NCBI RefSeq assembly: GCF_001902295.1
Contig: NZ_CP018336.1
Coordinates: 1-58,581, forward strand
Source of the DNA: Clostridium kluyveri
Lineage (GTDB): Bacteria > Bacillota > Clostridia > Clostridiales > Clostridiaceae
DNA length: 58,581 bases
Reading direction: 5' to 3'
The notes beneath the pieces are model-generated. The model was not told the origin of the DNA, did not search any database, and saw nothing but the letters and a program-made list of their open reading frames with translations. Shown one piece after another: positions 50,530 to 58,581 of this stretch; the first letter of the stretch is position 1; each line of letters starts with the position of its first letter. A program made the translations under genes and the position numbers.

Positions 50530-51525
50530 ATGAAACTTATAAAAGTTAAAGATGGATTACTGGAGGTTGAGAATTTTTTCTTAACCTCTTCTTTTGCAGA
50601 TTTTGCCGGAAGTGCAAATGTAAGTAGGGACATTAGCACCGGAAAGGTAAAGTTAATTAGCAACAATAAGATTGAAAGAAATTTTACTCTTGAGGAATTT
50701 GTCATAGAACTTGAAAAAGAAAATTTTAGTTCTATGGGACAGGATGATTACTGTATTTTATATCTAGGAAATAATGATTACGCTTTTGGGATTAAGGATG
50801 AGAAGCAGGACGAGCAACATAAGTTCTGGAAGATTCTTAAGCAGGACAATTATATTCAAGCATATGCAAGTGATGACGGGATTAATTATGTAGATATCGG
50901 CGGTATGAATTTTGCAGAGAGCATCACAAAACAAGGATTTGAAAAACATAGCACTGAGGATTTTATATTAAATGATTATAAAGTATATGCCGACCCTTAT
51001 ATTACACTACAAAACTTCCCTGAAAATACTGTTTGCCAGCTGTATGATGAAAATGACAATCTACTTAAAACTAGAACATTTGATAGTAATATGGAGTGTA
51101 AAGTATTTTTAGATTCCAATATTAAAGGGTATTTTATTTTCAAGGATGAAGAAGGAAATGAGTTATATAGGTCTAATTCACTGGATTTAAAATACGGTGA
51201 CATATATGTATTTAGCCAGTATGAGCTTGAGATAATCTATAATGGTTTGGTTGTTACAAATACAAGCCCTGGAATATTAAAAGATTTAGATGAAAGCATA
51301 ACTATTAAAAATGTAGATACTGTGGATTATACCGGATTAAATATAGGAATAGAAACTGCAAGCAATGACTTGATCCAGCTGAGTTTAGACAGTGAAATTT
51401 ATTCTGATACTATAGTTTTGGATTTAGCGCAAGGACAGAGCAAAGACATATTTGTAAAGATAACTAAAAATGTAGATAATCATAATTTTTCAGTAAGAGA
51501 TTTCCAATTAGTTATAAGCGAGTAG
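50530..51525 (+). CDS. Tail appendage protein
   Basis: 331 residues, beta-rich and acidic, with a lectin-like first half and an Ig-like or beta-sandwich C-terminal half (N-T-S-P-G-I-L-K). Candidate receptor-binding component. Family not recognised. Confidence 0.55.
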   Translation: MKLIKVKDGLLEVENFFLTSSFADFAGSANVSRDISTGKVKLISNNKIERNFTLEEFVIELEKENFSSMGQDDYCILYLGNNDYAFGIKDEKQDEQHKFWKILKQDNYIQAYASDDGINYVDIGGMNFAESITKQGFEKHSTEDFILNDYKVYADPYITLQNFPENTVCQLYDENDNLLKTRTFDSNMECKVFLDSNIKGYFIFKDEEGNELYRSNSLDLKYGDIYVFSQYELEIIYNGLVVTNTSPGILKDLDESITIKNVDTVDYTGLNIGIETASNDLIQLSLDSEIYSDTIVLDLAQGQSKDIFVKITKNVDNHNFSVRDFQLVISE

Positions 51526-51533
51526 GTGATTGT

Positions 51534-52619
51534 ATGAGTGAATTTTTTAGTGTAACTTTAAATAAAGATGTTGTGCTGGATGATAGTGTAACGAATAATT
51601 TCGCAGGATGGACAGGTCAGAAAATACTAGATGAAATAATCCGTCATAGAGTGACCCGGTTTGAAAGCTTAGATGATGTAAATGCAGCAAATAAGAAGGA
51701 TAAACAAGTAGTTGTTTATTCGGATGATATGAAAAAATTCACCACTATAGATGTTGAAACTATAGGGGATGCTGCTGGGCTAAGCTTAAAGCAAATAAGT
51801 AAAATGGGAGTAGTAGGAAGCACTTCGTCACCCTATGTAGTAGATATTCCAGTTAATACGCTGGATTTTAAAGTGCCTAGAGTAAATGTGTTGCAATTCC
51901 AGCAAGGAGACCAGAATGTAATTAAAACTTTAAATTCATTTAGTAATTCTGATAGTGGTGATTTTCAGGTTGACGACATGATTGTCTTTGATGATACTAC
52001 GCATCTAAAAACAGAATATGATTATCAAATGCAATATATTGGAGATATAGGAACAGATAATAAGGAATATGGCTGTGAAATAGATACAAACATTTTTAAA
52101 AGTATAGAAGATATACAAGAAAATACAGATGGGGTGAATGAAGTAATTGCTATAATTGCAATTCCAATGGATAGATTGTTAATTGCCAGTGGCGATAAAG
52201 ATTTAAGTTATGTACAAAGTATAGATTATTTTAAGGTAACAGCCACAGGAAGTAATTTGAAAATAGTTGTAAGTGTAGATTCAGGTGAATCATGGAAAAC
52301 TTTTAATACAGACCACTGGGAAGATGTGAATTTAACTGTAGAAGATGTAAAAGCAAGAGGAATAAGCATTAACACATTTAATGCTATAAATTCTACCTAT
52401 TGGAATTTACTTAATGCAAATAAAAAGATAAGATTTGCTTATTTGTTAGCTATGGATTCTATAGATGATGTAGAAAATATAGATGATTTAGAATTACAGT
52501 ATGATGGTCAAGGGAAATGGGTGCAATCCAAAGAAGATACTTATGATGTGGTTTATAGCAGTAACACTAATTTACAAGTACTTTTGAAATTTAGTGGAGA
52601 TGTGAAAATAAATTATTGA
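51534..52619 (+). CDS. Tail fibre protein
   Basis: 361 residues, beta-rich. G-W-T-G-Q-K-I-L-D-E-I-I near residue 23 and the acidic linker region suggest a fibre attachment segment followed by a binding domain. Located between two other fibre candidates. Confidence 0.6.
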   Translation: MSEFFSVTLNKDVVLDDSVTNNFAGWTGQKILDEIIRHRVTRFESLDDVNAANKKDKQVVVYSDDMKKFTTIDVETIGDAAGLSLKQISKMGVVGSTSSPYVVDIPVNTLDFKVPRVNVLQFQQGDQNVIKTLNSFSNSDSGDFQVDDMIVFDDTTHLKTEYDYQMQYIGDIGTDNKEYGCEIDTNIFKSIEDIQENTDGVNEVIAIIAIPMDRLLIASGDKDLSYVQSIDYFKVTATGSNLKIVVSVDSGESWKTFNTDHWEDVNLTVEDVKARGISINTFNAINSTYWNLLNANKKIRFAYLLAMDSIDDVENIDDLELQYDGQGKWVQSKEDTYDVVYSSNTNLQVLLKFSGDVKINY

Positions 52620-52640
52620 AAGATTGGGAGGCAATAATAA

Positions 52641-53717
52641 ATGGCAAATGGAAGTTTTGCAGGAGGAGATGGAACTACATCTAATCCATATTTAATAGAA
52701 GATGCTTTAGATTTAAATGCTATTAGAAATGGCTTAGGTAAATCTTATAAATTGATTAAAGATATAGATTTAAATATATCTCCATATAATAATGGAGAAG
52801 GTTGGACTCCTATTGGAAGTGCTAATCCTTCTTTTACAGGGGTATTTGATGGTAATGGTCATATTATTTCTAATTTATTTATAAATAAGCCAACTATTGA
52901 AATTGTAGGTTTATTTGGATATGTAAGACCCCCTGCAATTATTAAAAATGTAGGAATTGTTAATATTAATGTAACAGGATCGCGATATGTAGGAGGAATT
53001 GTAGGGTATAATACTGGAGGCACTATAGCTAATTGTCATTCTAATGGTAATATAAGTGCAACAAGTTATAATGTTGGAGGAATTATAGGGTATAATACAG
53101 CTTCGGCCAATAGTATTATATCTAATTGTTACTCTACTTGTAATGTAGCTTCTGTTGGTAGTTATGCAGGGGGAATTGCAGCAAATAATGATTATCGAGC
53201 TATTATAAGAAATTGTTATTTTGCTGGTACCATAACTTTTGAACAAAATATGTATATAGGAGGTATTGCTGGACGTAATACAGATACAGATGGGAGTATT
53301 GTATCTAATTCTTATTGGGACAAAGAAGCATCTGGTATATCTACATCAGCAGGAGGGACAGGACTCACAACAGTACAGATGAAAACTCCTTCAAGTTTCG
53401 TAGATTGGGATACACAAGTACTAGACAATGGAGTTACTAAGGTATGGAAATTAAAAGAAGGAGAGTATCCTAAGTTATGGTTTGAAAAACCTCCAAATAA
53501 ATATCTCATAATGCGAGATAACCAATATTATAGTATACAAAATAACATATTGACTTTATTAGGAACACCAACAGACGATACACAGAAGGAGGAATTGTTT
53601 AATAATTATGGTGTAGAAGACTTGAAAGAAGCATTGTTAACTCCAGATGCAAATGGAAATAAATTAATTGATAGTTTGAATGATCAATTTGAAATTAGAA
53701 TGATGAAGGCAAAATAG
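52641..53717 (+). CDS. Tail fibre with GLUG-type beta-helix repeats
   Basis: 358 residues. Residues 25-235 contain repeated G-G-I-V-G-Y-N and I-x-N-C-(H/Y)-S units characteristic of GLUG motifs found in bacterial adhesins, giving a right-handed beta-helix. The C-terminal 100 are different, with a D-N-Q-Y-Y-S-I-Q-N segment. Likely the adhesion tip. Confidence 0.8.
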   Translation: MANGSFAGGDGTTSNPYLIEDALDLNAIRNGLGKSYKLIKDIDLNISPYNNGEGWTPIGSANPSFTGVFDGNGHIISNLFINKPTIEIVGLFGYVRPPAIIKNVGIVNINVTGSRYVGGIVGYNTGGTIANCHSNGNISATSYNVGGIIGYNTASANSIISNCYSTCNVASVGSYAGGIAANNDYRAIIRNCYFAGTITFEQNMYIGGIAGRNTDTDGSIVSNSYWDKEASGISTSAGGTGLTTVQMKTPSSFVDWDTQVLDNGVTKVWKLKEGEYPKLWFEKPPNKYLIMRDNQYYSIQNNILTLLGTPTDDTQKEELFNNYGVEDLKEALLTPDANGNKLIDSLNDQFEIRMMKAK

Positions 53718-53797
53718 GAGCTAGAGATGGCTTTTTTATTTTGCCTTGAAAATATGGTATCATTAAATTAGAAACATATTATGAAGTATGATATTAG

Positions 53798-53803
53798 TAT
53801 AAT
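53798..53803 (+). promoter_or_regulatory. Possible promoter of the LUD gene
   Basis: TATAAT in TTAGTATAAT, about 45 bases before the ATG, with no clear -35. A weak hairpin and T-run after the fibre gene (53716-53745) would isolate the unit. Confidence 0.35.
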
Positions 53804-53848
53804 AAAAATAAGAGTTGAACTATATTTATCGAAAGGATATACATTTAG

Positions 53849-54490
53849 ATGGATAATAATGTCTTGTGGTATTTAGAAGAACAAATCGAAAGAACTATAA
53901 ACAATTTAAGAAAACGAAATATGGCAGGTTTTTTCGTTAAGGATGATGTTGAACTAAAAGGACTTTTAAAAGAACTTATAGATGAAAATTCTGTAGTAGG
54001 TGTAGGAGATTCAATGACACTCTTTGAAACAGGTACTATAGATTTTCTGCGTAAAGGAAACTACGTTTTTTTAGATAAGTACAGAGAAGATATTACAAGT
54101 GAAGATAAAAAACAAATCTATATAAAAAACTTTTCTTCTGATACTTTTATGTGTAGTACAAATGCCTTAACTGAAGATGGAGAACTTTACAATATTGATG
54201 GTAATGGAAGTAGAGTTGCACCAATGATTTATGGGCCTAAACAGGTTATTTTAGTAACTGGTATAAATAAGATTGTTAAGAACATAGAAGAAGCAGAAAA
54301 AAGAGTTAGAAATTATTCTGCTCCAATTGACGCAAAAAGATTAGGGAAAAATACTCCATGTACTACATTAGGCTATTGTGTAGATTGTAAAAGTCCTGAT
54401 AGAATATGTAATGATTTTACAATAATTAGAGGACAGTTTATCAAAGATAGGATAAAAGTAATTATTGTAGGAAAGCAATTAGGATATTAA
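53849..54490 (+). CDS. LUD-domain protein (lactate utilisation-like cargo gene)
   Basis: 213 residues with the LUD (DUF162, YkgG/LutC) fold: G-D-S-M-T-L-F near residue 53, a helical core and a C-terminal C-V-D-C-x4-R-I-C-N cluster. LutC-like proteins act in lactate oxidation or iron-sulphur-linked electron transfer. It is not a phage structural gene but sits between the fibres and lysis genes, with its own terminator. Cargo that changes host metabolism is inferred. Confidence 0.85.
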   Translation: MDNNVLWYLEEQIERTINNLRKRNMAGFFVKDDVELKGLLKELIDENSVVGVGDSMTLFETGTIDFLRKGNYVFLDKYREDITSEDKKQIYIKNFSSDTFMCSTNALTEDGELYNIDGNGSRVAPMIYGPKQVILVTGINKIVKNIEEAEKRVRNYSAPIDAKRLGKNTPCTTLGYCVDCKSPDRICNDFTIIRGQFIKDRIKVIIVGKQLGY

Positions 54491-54530
54491 TTATTTATTT
54501 CGTAATATTTCATATTATGCGATAAATATT

Positions 54531-54563
54531 CAGAGTTTTGGATAAATCCAGAGCTCTTTTTAA
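54531..54563 (+). terminator. Terminator after the LUD gene
   Basis: AGAG-N3-TGGAT and ATCCA-N3-CTCT form a stem with a small internal bulge, followed by TTTTT. Confidence 0.6.
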
Positions 54564-54709
54564 TGCTCAATTTATTTAATAAAATATTGGTAGCGTAAGC
54601 AAATAATGAATGCTTATTTTTACTATTAATTTCATAGCATTATAATTTTTATATTGAACAAAATATTAAGGATATTACAGTAAATTCTCATTTAGGAGGA
54701 ATAAGTGCT

Positions 54710-54814
54710 ATGGGTGAAAAACATTGTTCTTCTTGTGGAAGCAAACAAGAAAAAGAGAGAAAAGAAAATAATTCTAAAACTAAACATAGCAAGAAGACAC
54801 AGAAAAAAGATTGA
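54710..54814 (+). CDS. 34-residue Cys-Lys protein
   Basis: ATG preceded by TTAGGAGGA. It starts M-G-E-K-H-C-S-S-C-G and ends in a very basic tail. A zinc-knuckle-like start is followed by a nucleic-acid-binding tail. A terminator follows (54846-54878). Probably a separate unit. Confidence 0.55.
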   Translation: MGEKHCSSCGSKQEKERKENNSKTKHSKKTQKKD

Positions 54815-54845
54815 TGTTAAGATTAATCTGAAAATATCTAACTCA

Positions 54846-54878
54846 AAAGAACTTGGTTTAACCAGGTTCTTTTATTTT
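54846..54878 (+). terminator. Terminator before the lysis genes
   Basis: AAAGAACTTGGTT pairs with AACCAGGTTCTTT, a near-perfect 13-bp stem, followed by a T-rich tail. Confidence 0.75.
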
Positions 54879-54900
54879 ACATAAAACTAGGAGGTGCACT

Positions 54901-55155
54901 ATGAGTGAATGCTATGACGGGAAATTGTGTGAAGAAAAGCACAAAACACTAAATAATACAGTGGATGAACATGAAACTTGGTTAAAAAAGCATGATGAAG
55001 AAATAAGCTTAATTAAACAGGACACCAGGGAAAATAAAACTGACATAAAAAATTTAATAAAAAAGATGGATGATCTCATATCAACAATCAAATGGGGACT
55101 TGGCATATTTGTCACAGTCTCTATTTTTGTTATGGGAATTTTATTAAAAAAATAG
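54901..55155 (+). CDS. XhlA-family haemolysin/holin-associated protein
   Basis: 84 residues. An N-terminal coiled coil (L-x-x-H-D-E-E-I-S-L-I-K-Q) and one C-terminal membrane segment (about 62-80) are typical of XhlA, which helps the holin-lysin pair in PBSX. Confidence 0.85.
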   Translation: MSECYDGKLCEEKHKTLNNTVDEHETWLKKHDEEISLIKQDTRENKTDIKNLIKKMDDLISTIKWGLGIFVTVSIFVMGILLKK

Positions 55156-55168
55156 GAGGTAATTCAGA

Positions 55169-56089
55169 TTGATTAAAGGAGTAGATATAAGTAATTTAAA
55201 TGGCTCAATTAGTATAGACTCAATTAAAAATGCAGGTAATTCTTTTTTAATAGCAAAAGCCACAGAGGGAAGTACCTTTGTAGATAAATATTACAATGAT
55301 AATATTGCTAAAGCTAAAGCCCTGGGACTTGTAACCGGGGCTTATCATTTCGCTAGATTTACAACCATAGCAAAGGCCATCCAGGAAGCAAATTTTTTCA
55401 AGTCTATTGCTGCAGGAGCTAAACCAGACTTTGTAGTATTAGATTTTGAGCAACAGTGTTCAGGAGATATGACAGAAGCATGTCTGGCTTTCTTAGAAAT
55501 AGTGGCTACTATTGCACCTGCACTTATTTATTGTAATCCAAGCTATATAAAATCATATTTAAACAGCAGTATAACAAAGTATCCTCTATGGGTGGCCCAT
55601 TATGGAGTTAGCAGTCCAAGCACTGTATTATGGCCTGATTATGCAATGTGGCAGTATACAGAAAAAGGGCAGATACCAGGAATAAGTGGATACCTGGATT
55701 TAAATTACATGGCGGAATCTTTTTATAATAGCATTGGTACAAATGAACCAGTAAAACCAGATCCACTTATAGAGCAAATTAAATCCCTTCAATATAACTT
55801 GAATATTGATTATAATGCAGGGTTAGTTATAGATGGAATAGCAGGTCCGGCTACTATGGCAGCATTAAAAGGAATTCAGGATATCATTGTAAAAGGCCAC
55901 AAGTCCCATGTTGTATTATGGCTGCAGCAGAAATTAGAACAATATGGATATCTAAAAGAAAATTCCTATACCCAAATGTTATATGACGAACCAACTTTTC
56001 AGGCTGTAACTGAACTCCAGAAGAATTGGGAAAGACCGACGGATGGAGTATTGAGATTGGAGACATGGAGTATATTTTTGAATAACTAA
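55169..56089 (+). CDS. Endolysin, GH25 lysozyme with C-terminal peptidoglycan-binding repeats
   Basis: 306 residues. The GH25 domain (1-190) has catalytic D6 (G-V-D-I-S) and the D92/E94 pair (L-D-F-E). The C-terminal 100 form two peptidoglycan-binding-like repeats. It cleaves the cell wall for release. The TTG start follows AGGAGGT. Confidence 0.93.
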   Translation: MIKGVDISNLNGSISIDSIKNAGNSFLIAKATEGSTFVDKYYNDNIAKAKALGLVTGAYHFARFTTIAKAIQEANFFKSIAAGAKPDFVVLDFEQQCSGDMTEACLAFLEIVATIAPALIYCNPSYIKSYLNSSITKYPLWVAHYGVSSPSTVLWPDYAMWQYTEKGQIPGISGYLDLNYMAESFYNSIGTNEPVKPDPLIEQIKSLQYNLNIDYNAGLVIDGIAGPATMAALKGIQDIIVKGHKSHVVLWLQQKLEQYGYLKENSYTQMLYDEPTFQAVTELQKNWERPTDGVLRLETWSIFLNN

Positions 56090-56128
56090 AAATATTTTCA
56101 CAAGGCGTAGTGCAAAGGAAGTGACGTT

Positions 56129-56368
56129 TTGGATATAAAAAAAGCTATTGAAAATATGGAAAGCCATATAAAAGCATATGAAGACAATTTGCGGTCAATC
56201 AAGACAGTAAATGACGTAAATAAAGACTGGGATGGAATCAAGGCACTTGGGCAACCAATATCAACAACTGATAAAATATACGTTTATACAGCAATAAGCT
56301 TAGAAACTTGCAGAGCAGCACTTAGGATTTTTAATGACATGAGAGCAAAAGGGGTATCTGAGGTTTAA
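56129..56368 (+). CDS. Small helical protein in the lysis region
   Basis: 79 residues, mostly helix, acidic to neutral, TTG start with AAAGGAAG. No membrane segment. Not recognised. Confidence 0.55.
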   Translation: MDIKKAIENMESHIKAYEDNLRSIKTVNDVNKDWDGIKALGQPISTTDKIYVYTAISLETCRAALRIFNDMRAKGVSEV

Positions 56369-56454
56369 AAATTATATGCAATATAAAGTAAATAAATTAG
56401 GAGCTGAAAGGCTCTCTTTTTAGATTATAAATTATGGAGGTAAATGGAAGACCT

Positions 56455-56841
56455 ATGGGCAAATTTTTTAAATTAAAAAATGGTCAGTGGCTTAAAGTAG
56501 TGTTCAGTTATGTTAGTAGTAATAAAAGCAATATTTGGTACATGAGTATTGTTATAGGCAATACTAAACGACAATGTAATGACTGCTTTTGTAAGACTGA
56601 AAAAAGCCCTAAGATATTGTTTGGAAAATGTACAGGAAGAAAGGCAGGATTAGAACCATTTATAATAGCCTTAAAAGAATTGAAAAATTTAGAAAAAACA
56701 GTGCATAACTGTGAAATTCAAATAATAGGAGCTAGTGATAGATTAAAAAATGTGTATAAATGGCTAATGCGGTATGGTTACAAAATTAAAAATATACAAA
56801 ATTTCAATAGGGATATAGAAATTTTGTATAAAGCTGTTTAG
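56455..56841 (+). CDS. Hypothetical protein in the lysis region
   Basis: About 128 residues, basic, mixed alpha/beta. GGAGG precedes ATG 56455; a 5' in-frame ATG contains that site. A G-K-C-T-G-R-K-A-G-L-E segment near residue 63 and acidic C-terminus suggest an N-acetyltransferase-like fold, but this is weak. Function unknown. Confidence 0.5.
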   Translation: MGKFFKLKNGQWLKVVFSYVSSNKSNIWYMSIVIGNTKRQCNDCFCKTEKSPKILFGKCTGRKAGLEPFIIALKELKNLEKTVHNCEIQIIGASDRLKNVYKWLMRYGYKIKNIQNFNRDIEILYKAV

Positions 56842-56869
56842 CTTAATAAAAAAATAGGAGGCAATAAAA

Positions 56870-57493
56870 ATGATAAATATAAATGATGTTGTAGCAGTAG
56901 GCGGGGTTTTAGTGGGTGTAATTGGTAGTATTTTTGGACTAGTGCCACATCTAAAGAAGAAAGGTATTGATACTGAAAAAGTATTGGATACTACAGGAAA
57001 TGTTTTAGAAGGAACAGAACCACTTATACAATTGGCAAAGGCTATTCCGGCATTGAAACCCGGTGCAACTTTAATAGACTGGGTAGAAAAAAAGGCAGTG
57101 GCCGGAGTAAAAGCAGCTGAACAACTAGCTCATGCTGGAAGCCTCGCTACAAATGAAGAAAAGTTTAATGCCGCACAAAATACCGTATATGCTGCGCTTA
57201 AAGAAATTAATGTAGAGCCTACCCTTAACCAGAAAAAACTTATCTCTGATTTTATACAGGAAGCAGTAAATGACCTTGGACATGTTGCTCCTACAGAGCC
57301 CGAAAAAGATACACAGATTACAAAGATACAGCAGGATTTAGCAGCAGCACAGGCTGAAAATACTCAATTGAAGCAGACTATTGCTAGTATACAGAGTGCT
57401 GCAGGTGCTGTACAGAATATAGATACTTCCGTAGCTGTCATAAATGCAGAGGATAGGGCAGTAGAAAATACTTCTATTGCTCAAACCGAATAA
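56870..57493 (+). CDS. LLH-family holin-like protein
   Basis: 207 residues. One N-terminal membrane segment (about 7-27). The conserved W-V-E-K-K-A-V-A-G-V-K-A-A-E-Q and F-I-Q-E-A-V-N-D-L-G-H motifs (about 78-92 and 135-145) match LLH holins. The extra C-terminal coiled coil of about 60 residues is longer than usual. Together with XhlA it would permit lysin release. Confidence 0.8.
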   Translation: MININDVVAVGGVLVGVIGSIFGLVPHLKKKGIDTEKVLDTTGNVLEGTEPLIQLAKAIPALKPGATLIDWVEKKAVAGVKAAEQLAHAGSLATNEEKFNAAQNTVYAALKEINVEPTLNQKKLISDFIQEAVNDLGHVAPTEPEKDTQITKIQQDLAAAQAENTQLKQTIASIQSAAGAVQNIDTSVAVINAEDRAVENTSIAQTE

Positions 57494-57612
57494 AATATTA
57501 ATATCACATTAAAGTAACATGAATTTTATATATGTTTGTCACAATATACAGTTACAATTATAATATATTATACCTGTGTATAATAAATATTTGGGGTTTT
57601 GAGAGTGACTGA

Positions 57613-57644
57613 ATATAGTGGTCTTAACATGCCACTATATTTTG
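57613..57644. terminator. Terminator at the end of the phage late region
   Basis: ATATAGTGG (57613-57621) pairs with CCACTATAT (57632-57640), followed by TTTT. Confidence 0.7.
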
Positions 57645-57645
57645 C

Positions 57646-57669
57646 AAAGAGTGCAGTTGAGCACTCTTT
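57646..57669. terminator. Second hairpin at the right end
   Basis: AAAGAGTGC (57646-57654) pairs with GCACTCTTT (57661-57669), a perfect 9-bp stem. Two hairpins in tandem mark the end of the unit. Confidence 0.65.
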
Positions 57670-57693
57670 ATAAATTTCTTTAATATTTAAACT

Positions 57694-58101
57694 TTATACT
57701 TGATGCATCATATGATGCATAAGGGACATTCCAACAATTCTACTTAAATATTCTCTTGCTTGATTTATTGACATGCCGCAGTTTGTTAATGTCTTTAATA
57801 TATCGGGATGGTGCTGCTCGAACATCATTACAATCTCTTGTACATCTGATTTCATTTTTTCCATATCTTTTTTTGACATATCCATCATATCCGGCATTTC
57901 TTGTTTCATGCCTGGTTTCTTCTCCATAGAGGGCATTGTACTTCCTTTATTAATTTTGTTTTCTTTAAATTTTTCTTCCCCCTTGAATAAAGGTTTAGGT
58001 TCCTTGCACATCACAGGCGGATACATAGTTCTGTTAGCCATCATACAGTAACAACACATTGGTGGTGTTGTTTCTAATGGTGGATACATGTATTTATACA
58101 T
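57694..58101 (-). CDS. Cys/Met/Pro-rich protein, probably host
   Basis: 135 residues. The N-terminus is rich in Tyr, Pro and Cys (P-M-C-C-Y-C), the middle is Lys/Glu-rich, and the C-terminus is helical with several Met and His. The style is like small spore-surface or metal-binding proteins of spore formers. It converges on the phage genes and is not phage-like. Function unknown. Confidence 0.7.
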   Translation of the reverse strand: MYKYMYPPLETTPPMCCYCMMANRTMYPPVMCKEPKPLFKGEEKFKENKINKGSTMPSMEKKPGMKQEMPDMMDMSKKDMEKMKSDVQEIVMMFEQHHPDILKTLTNCGMSINQAREYLSRIVGMSLMHHMMHQV

Positions 58102-58223
58102 GAAAAGCCTCCAATAAAATTTTTTTCACAATAGTATACTATTCAAAAAACTGTTATTTGGAATGTTTACATTTCGATTTTTCCTAATACATCTCTTAAC
58201 CTTAGAAGTAAATTTCTATAATA

Positions 58224-58248
58224 AAAGCCCTGGCAGCACCAGAGCTTT
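58224..58248. terminator. Hairpin in the right flank
   Basis: AAAGC...GCTTT with an inner CTGG/CCAG pair (one mismatch). Its sequence and following AATTA/AACA bases loosely resemble those at 2851-2905. Confidence 0.5.
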
Positions 58249-58472
58249 CATGAATTAAAACATATTGAAATAATATTAAAGAGATAACATAGTAGTTTTA
58301 TAAGCATTAATTATTATGCCCAATTCAATAAATTCAAAACAAAAGAAAGCTTTATGCCTTGAAACCATTTACACACCTTATAAAATCATATATTATATAA
58401 CTATAAGGCTAACCCCCTTAATTAATTTTTCACAACCTAAAATAAGTTTAATTTTTTTAAATCCACACTCCA

Positions 58473-58507
58473 AATAGTATGATTATTTACTCAATCATAC
58501 TATTTTT
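58473..58507. terminator. Terminator near the window's end
   Basis: AATAGTATGAT (58473-58483) and ATCATACTATT (58494-58504) form a perfect 11-bp stem followed by TTT. Confidence 0.7.
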
Positions 58508-58581
58508 GTATATTAAATGCAGGATTAGAAAAAGTTATGTCGAATTGTATTCTGTAATATAGTTATGTACGGGGGATAGTA

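Larger units (their letters stand above)
58102..58581. other. Right-end intergenic region
   Basis: No ORF with a ribosome site. It is very AT-rich and holds two terminator-like hairpins (58224-58248 and 58473-58507). The attachment site could be at its left boundary. Confidence 0.5.

Noticed and set aside
57773..58051. Plus-strand frame across the Cys/Met-rich gene
   Set aside because: Opposite to a better supported gene; composition is its complement and no ribosome site is present.
1..58581. tRNA or rRNA genes
   Set aside because: No cloverleaf with matching TTC-loop and acceptor stem, and no rRNA segment, was recognised.

Overview
The window is about 58.6 kb of low-GC DNA with strong AGGAGG-type ribosome sites, frequent TTG/GTG starts, and proteins typical of anaerobic spore-forming Firmicutes (DUF3231, LLH-type holin, HicAB, YhfC). 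It most resembles a Clostridium-type chromosome carrying one nearly complete siphophage prophage. Species cannot be fixed from sequence alone.

Left flank (1-4.3 kb): a single-chain nuclease-methylase-specificity restriction enzyme, then a divergent HxlR regulator / nitroreductase pair whose base composition looks richer in GC than its surroundings. From 4.3 to 5.4 kb lies a small control module: two XRE regulators on the minus strand opposite tiny plus-strand ORFs, with a palindromic operator and a LexA-like box.

Integration and lysogeny (5.4-12.4 kb): an XRE protein, a large serine recombinase, a candidate type I toxin-antitoxin locus, an unrecognised 472-aa protein, a YhfC-family membrane protease, and a CI/Cro-like switch. 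The repressor has three helix-turn-helix domains and no peptidase domain. Five copies of a 14-bp operator TTGCC-N4-GGCAA (some imperfect) surround the divergent promoters.

Early genes (12.5-24 kb): small regulatory proteins, an SbcC-like ATPase with RecT and a metallo-beta-lactamase-fold protein (recombination), a replisome organiser with iterons inside its gene (probable origin), a DnaC-type loader, a DUF1064 protein and a MazG-like protein. A 0.5-kb stretch of tandem hairpin repeats separates these from the probable late activator (24.5 kb). An accessory segment follows (25-27.3 kb): DUF3231, an 11-bp repeat array driving a probable noncoding RNA, and HicAB.

Late genes (27.8-57.5 kb): terminase, portal, MuF-type head protein with a toxin-like C-terminus, scaffold, capsid, connectors, tail tube, tail chaperones, tape measure, baseplate, fibres, holins and a GH25 lysin. 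The tape-measure gene is split by a group I intron that encodes an EDxHD-type endonuclease. Cargo genes are inserted between tail chaperones and tape measure (membrane protein with its own promoter and terminator) and after the fibres (LUD-domain protein). The right end (57.5-58.6 kb) has terminators and a Cys/Met-rich protein that is probably host. The attachment sites were not identified; they are expected within about 4.2-5.93 kb and 57.5-58.1 kb.
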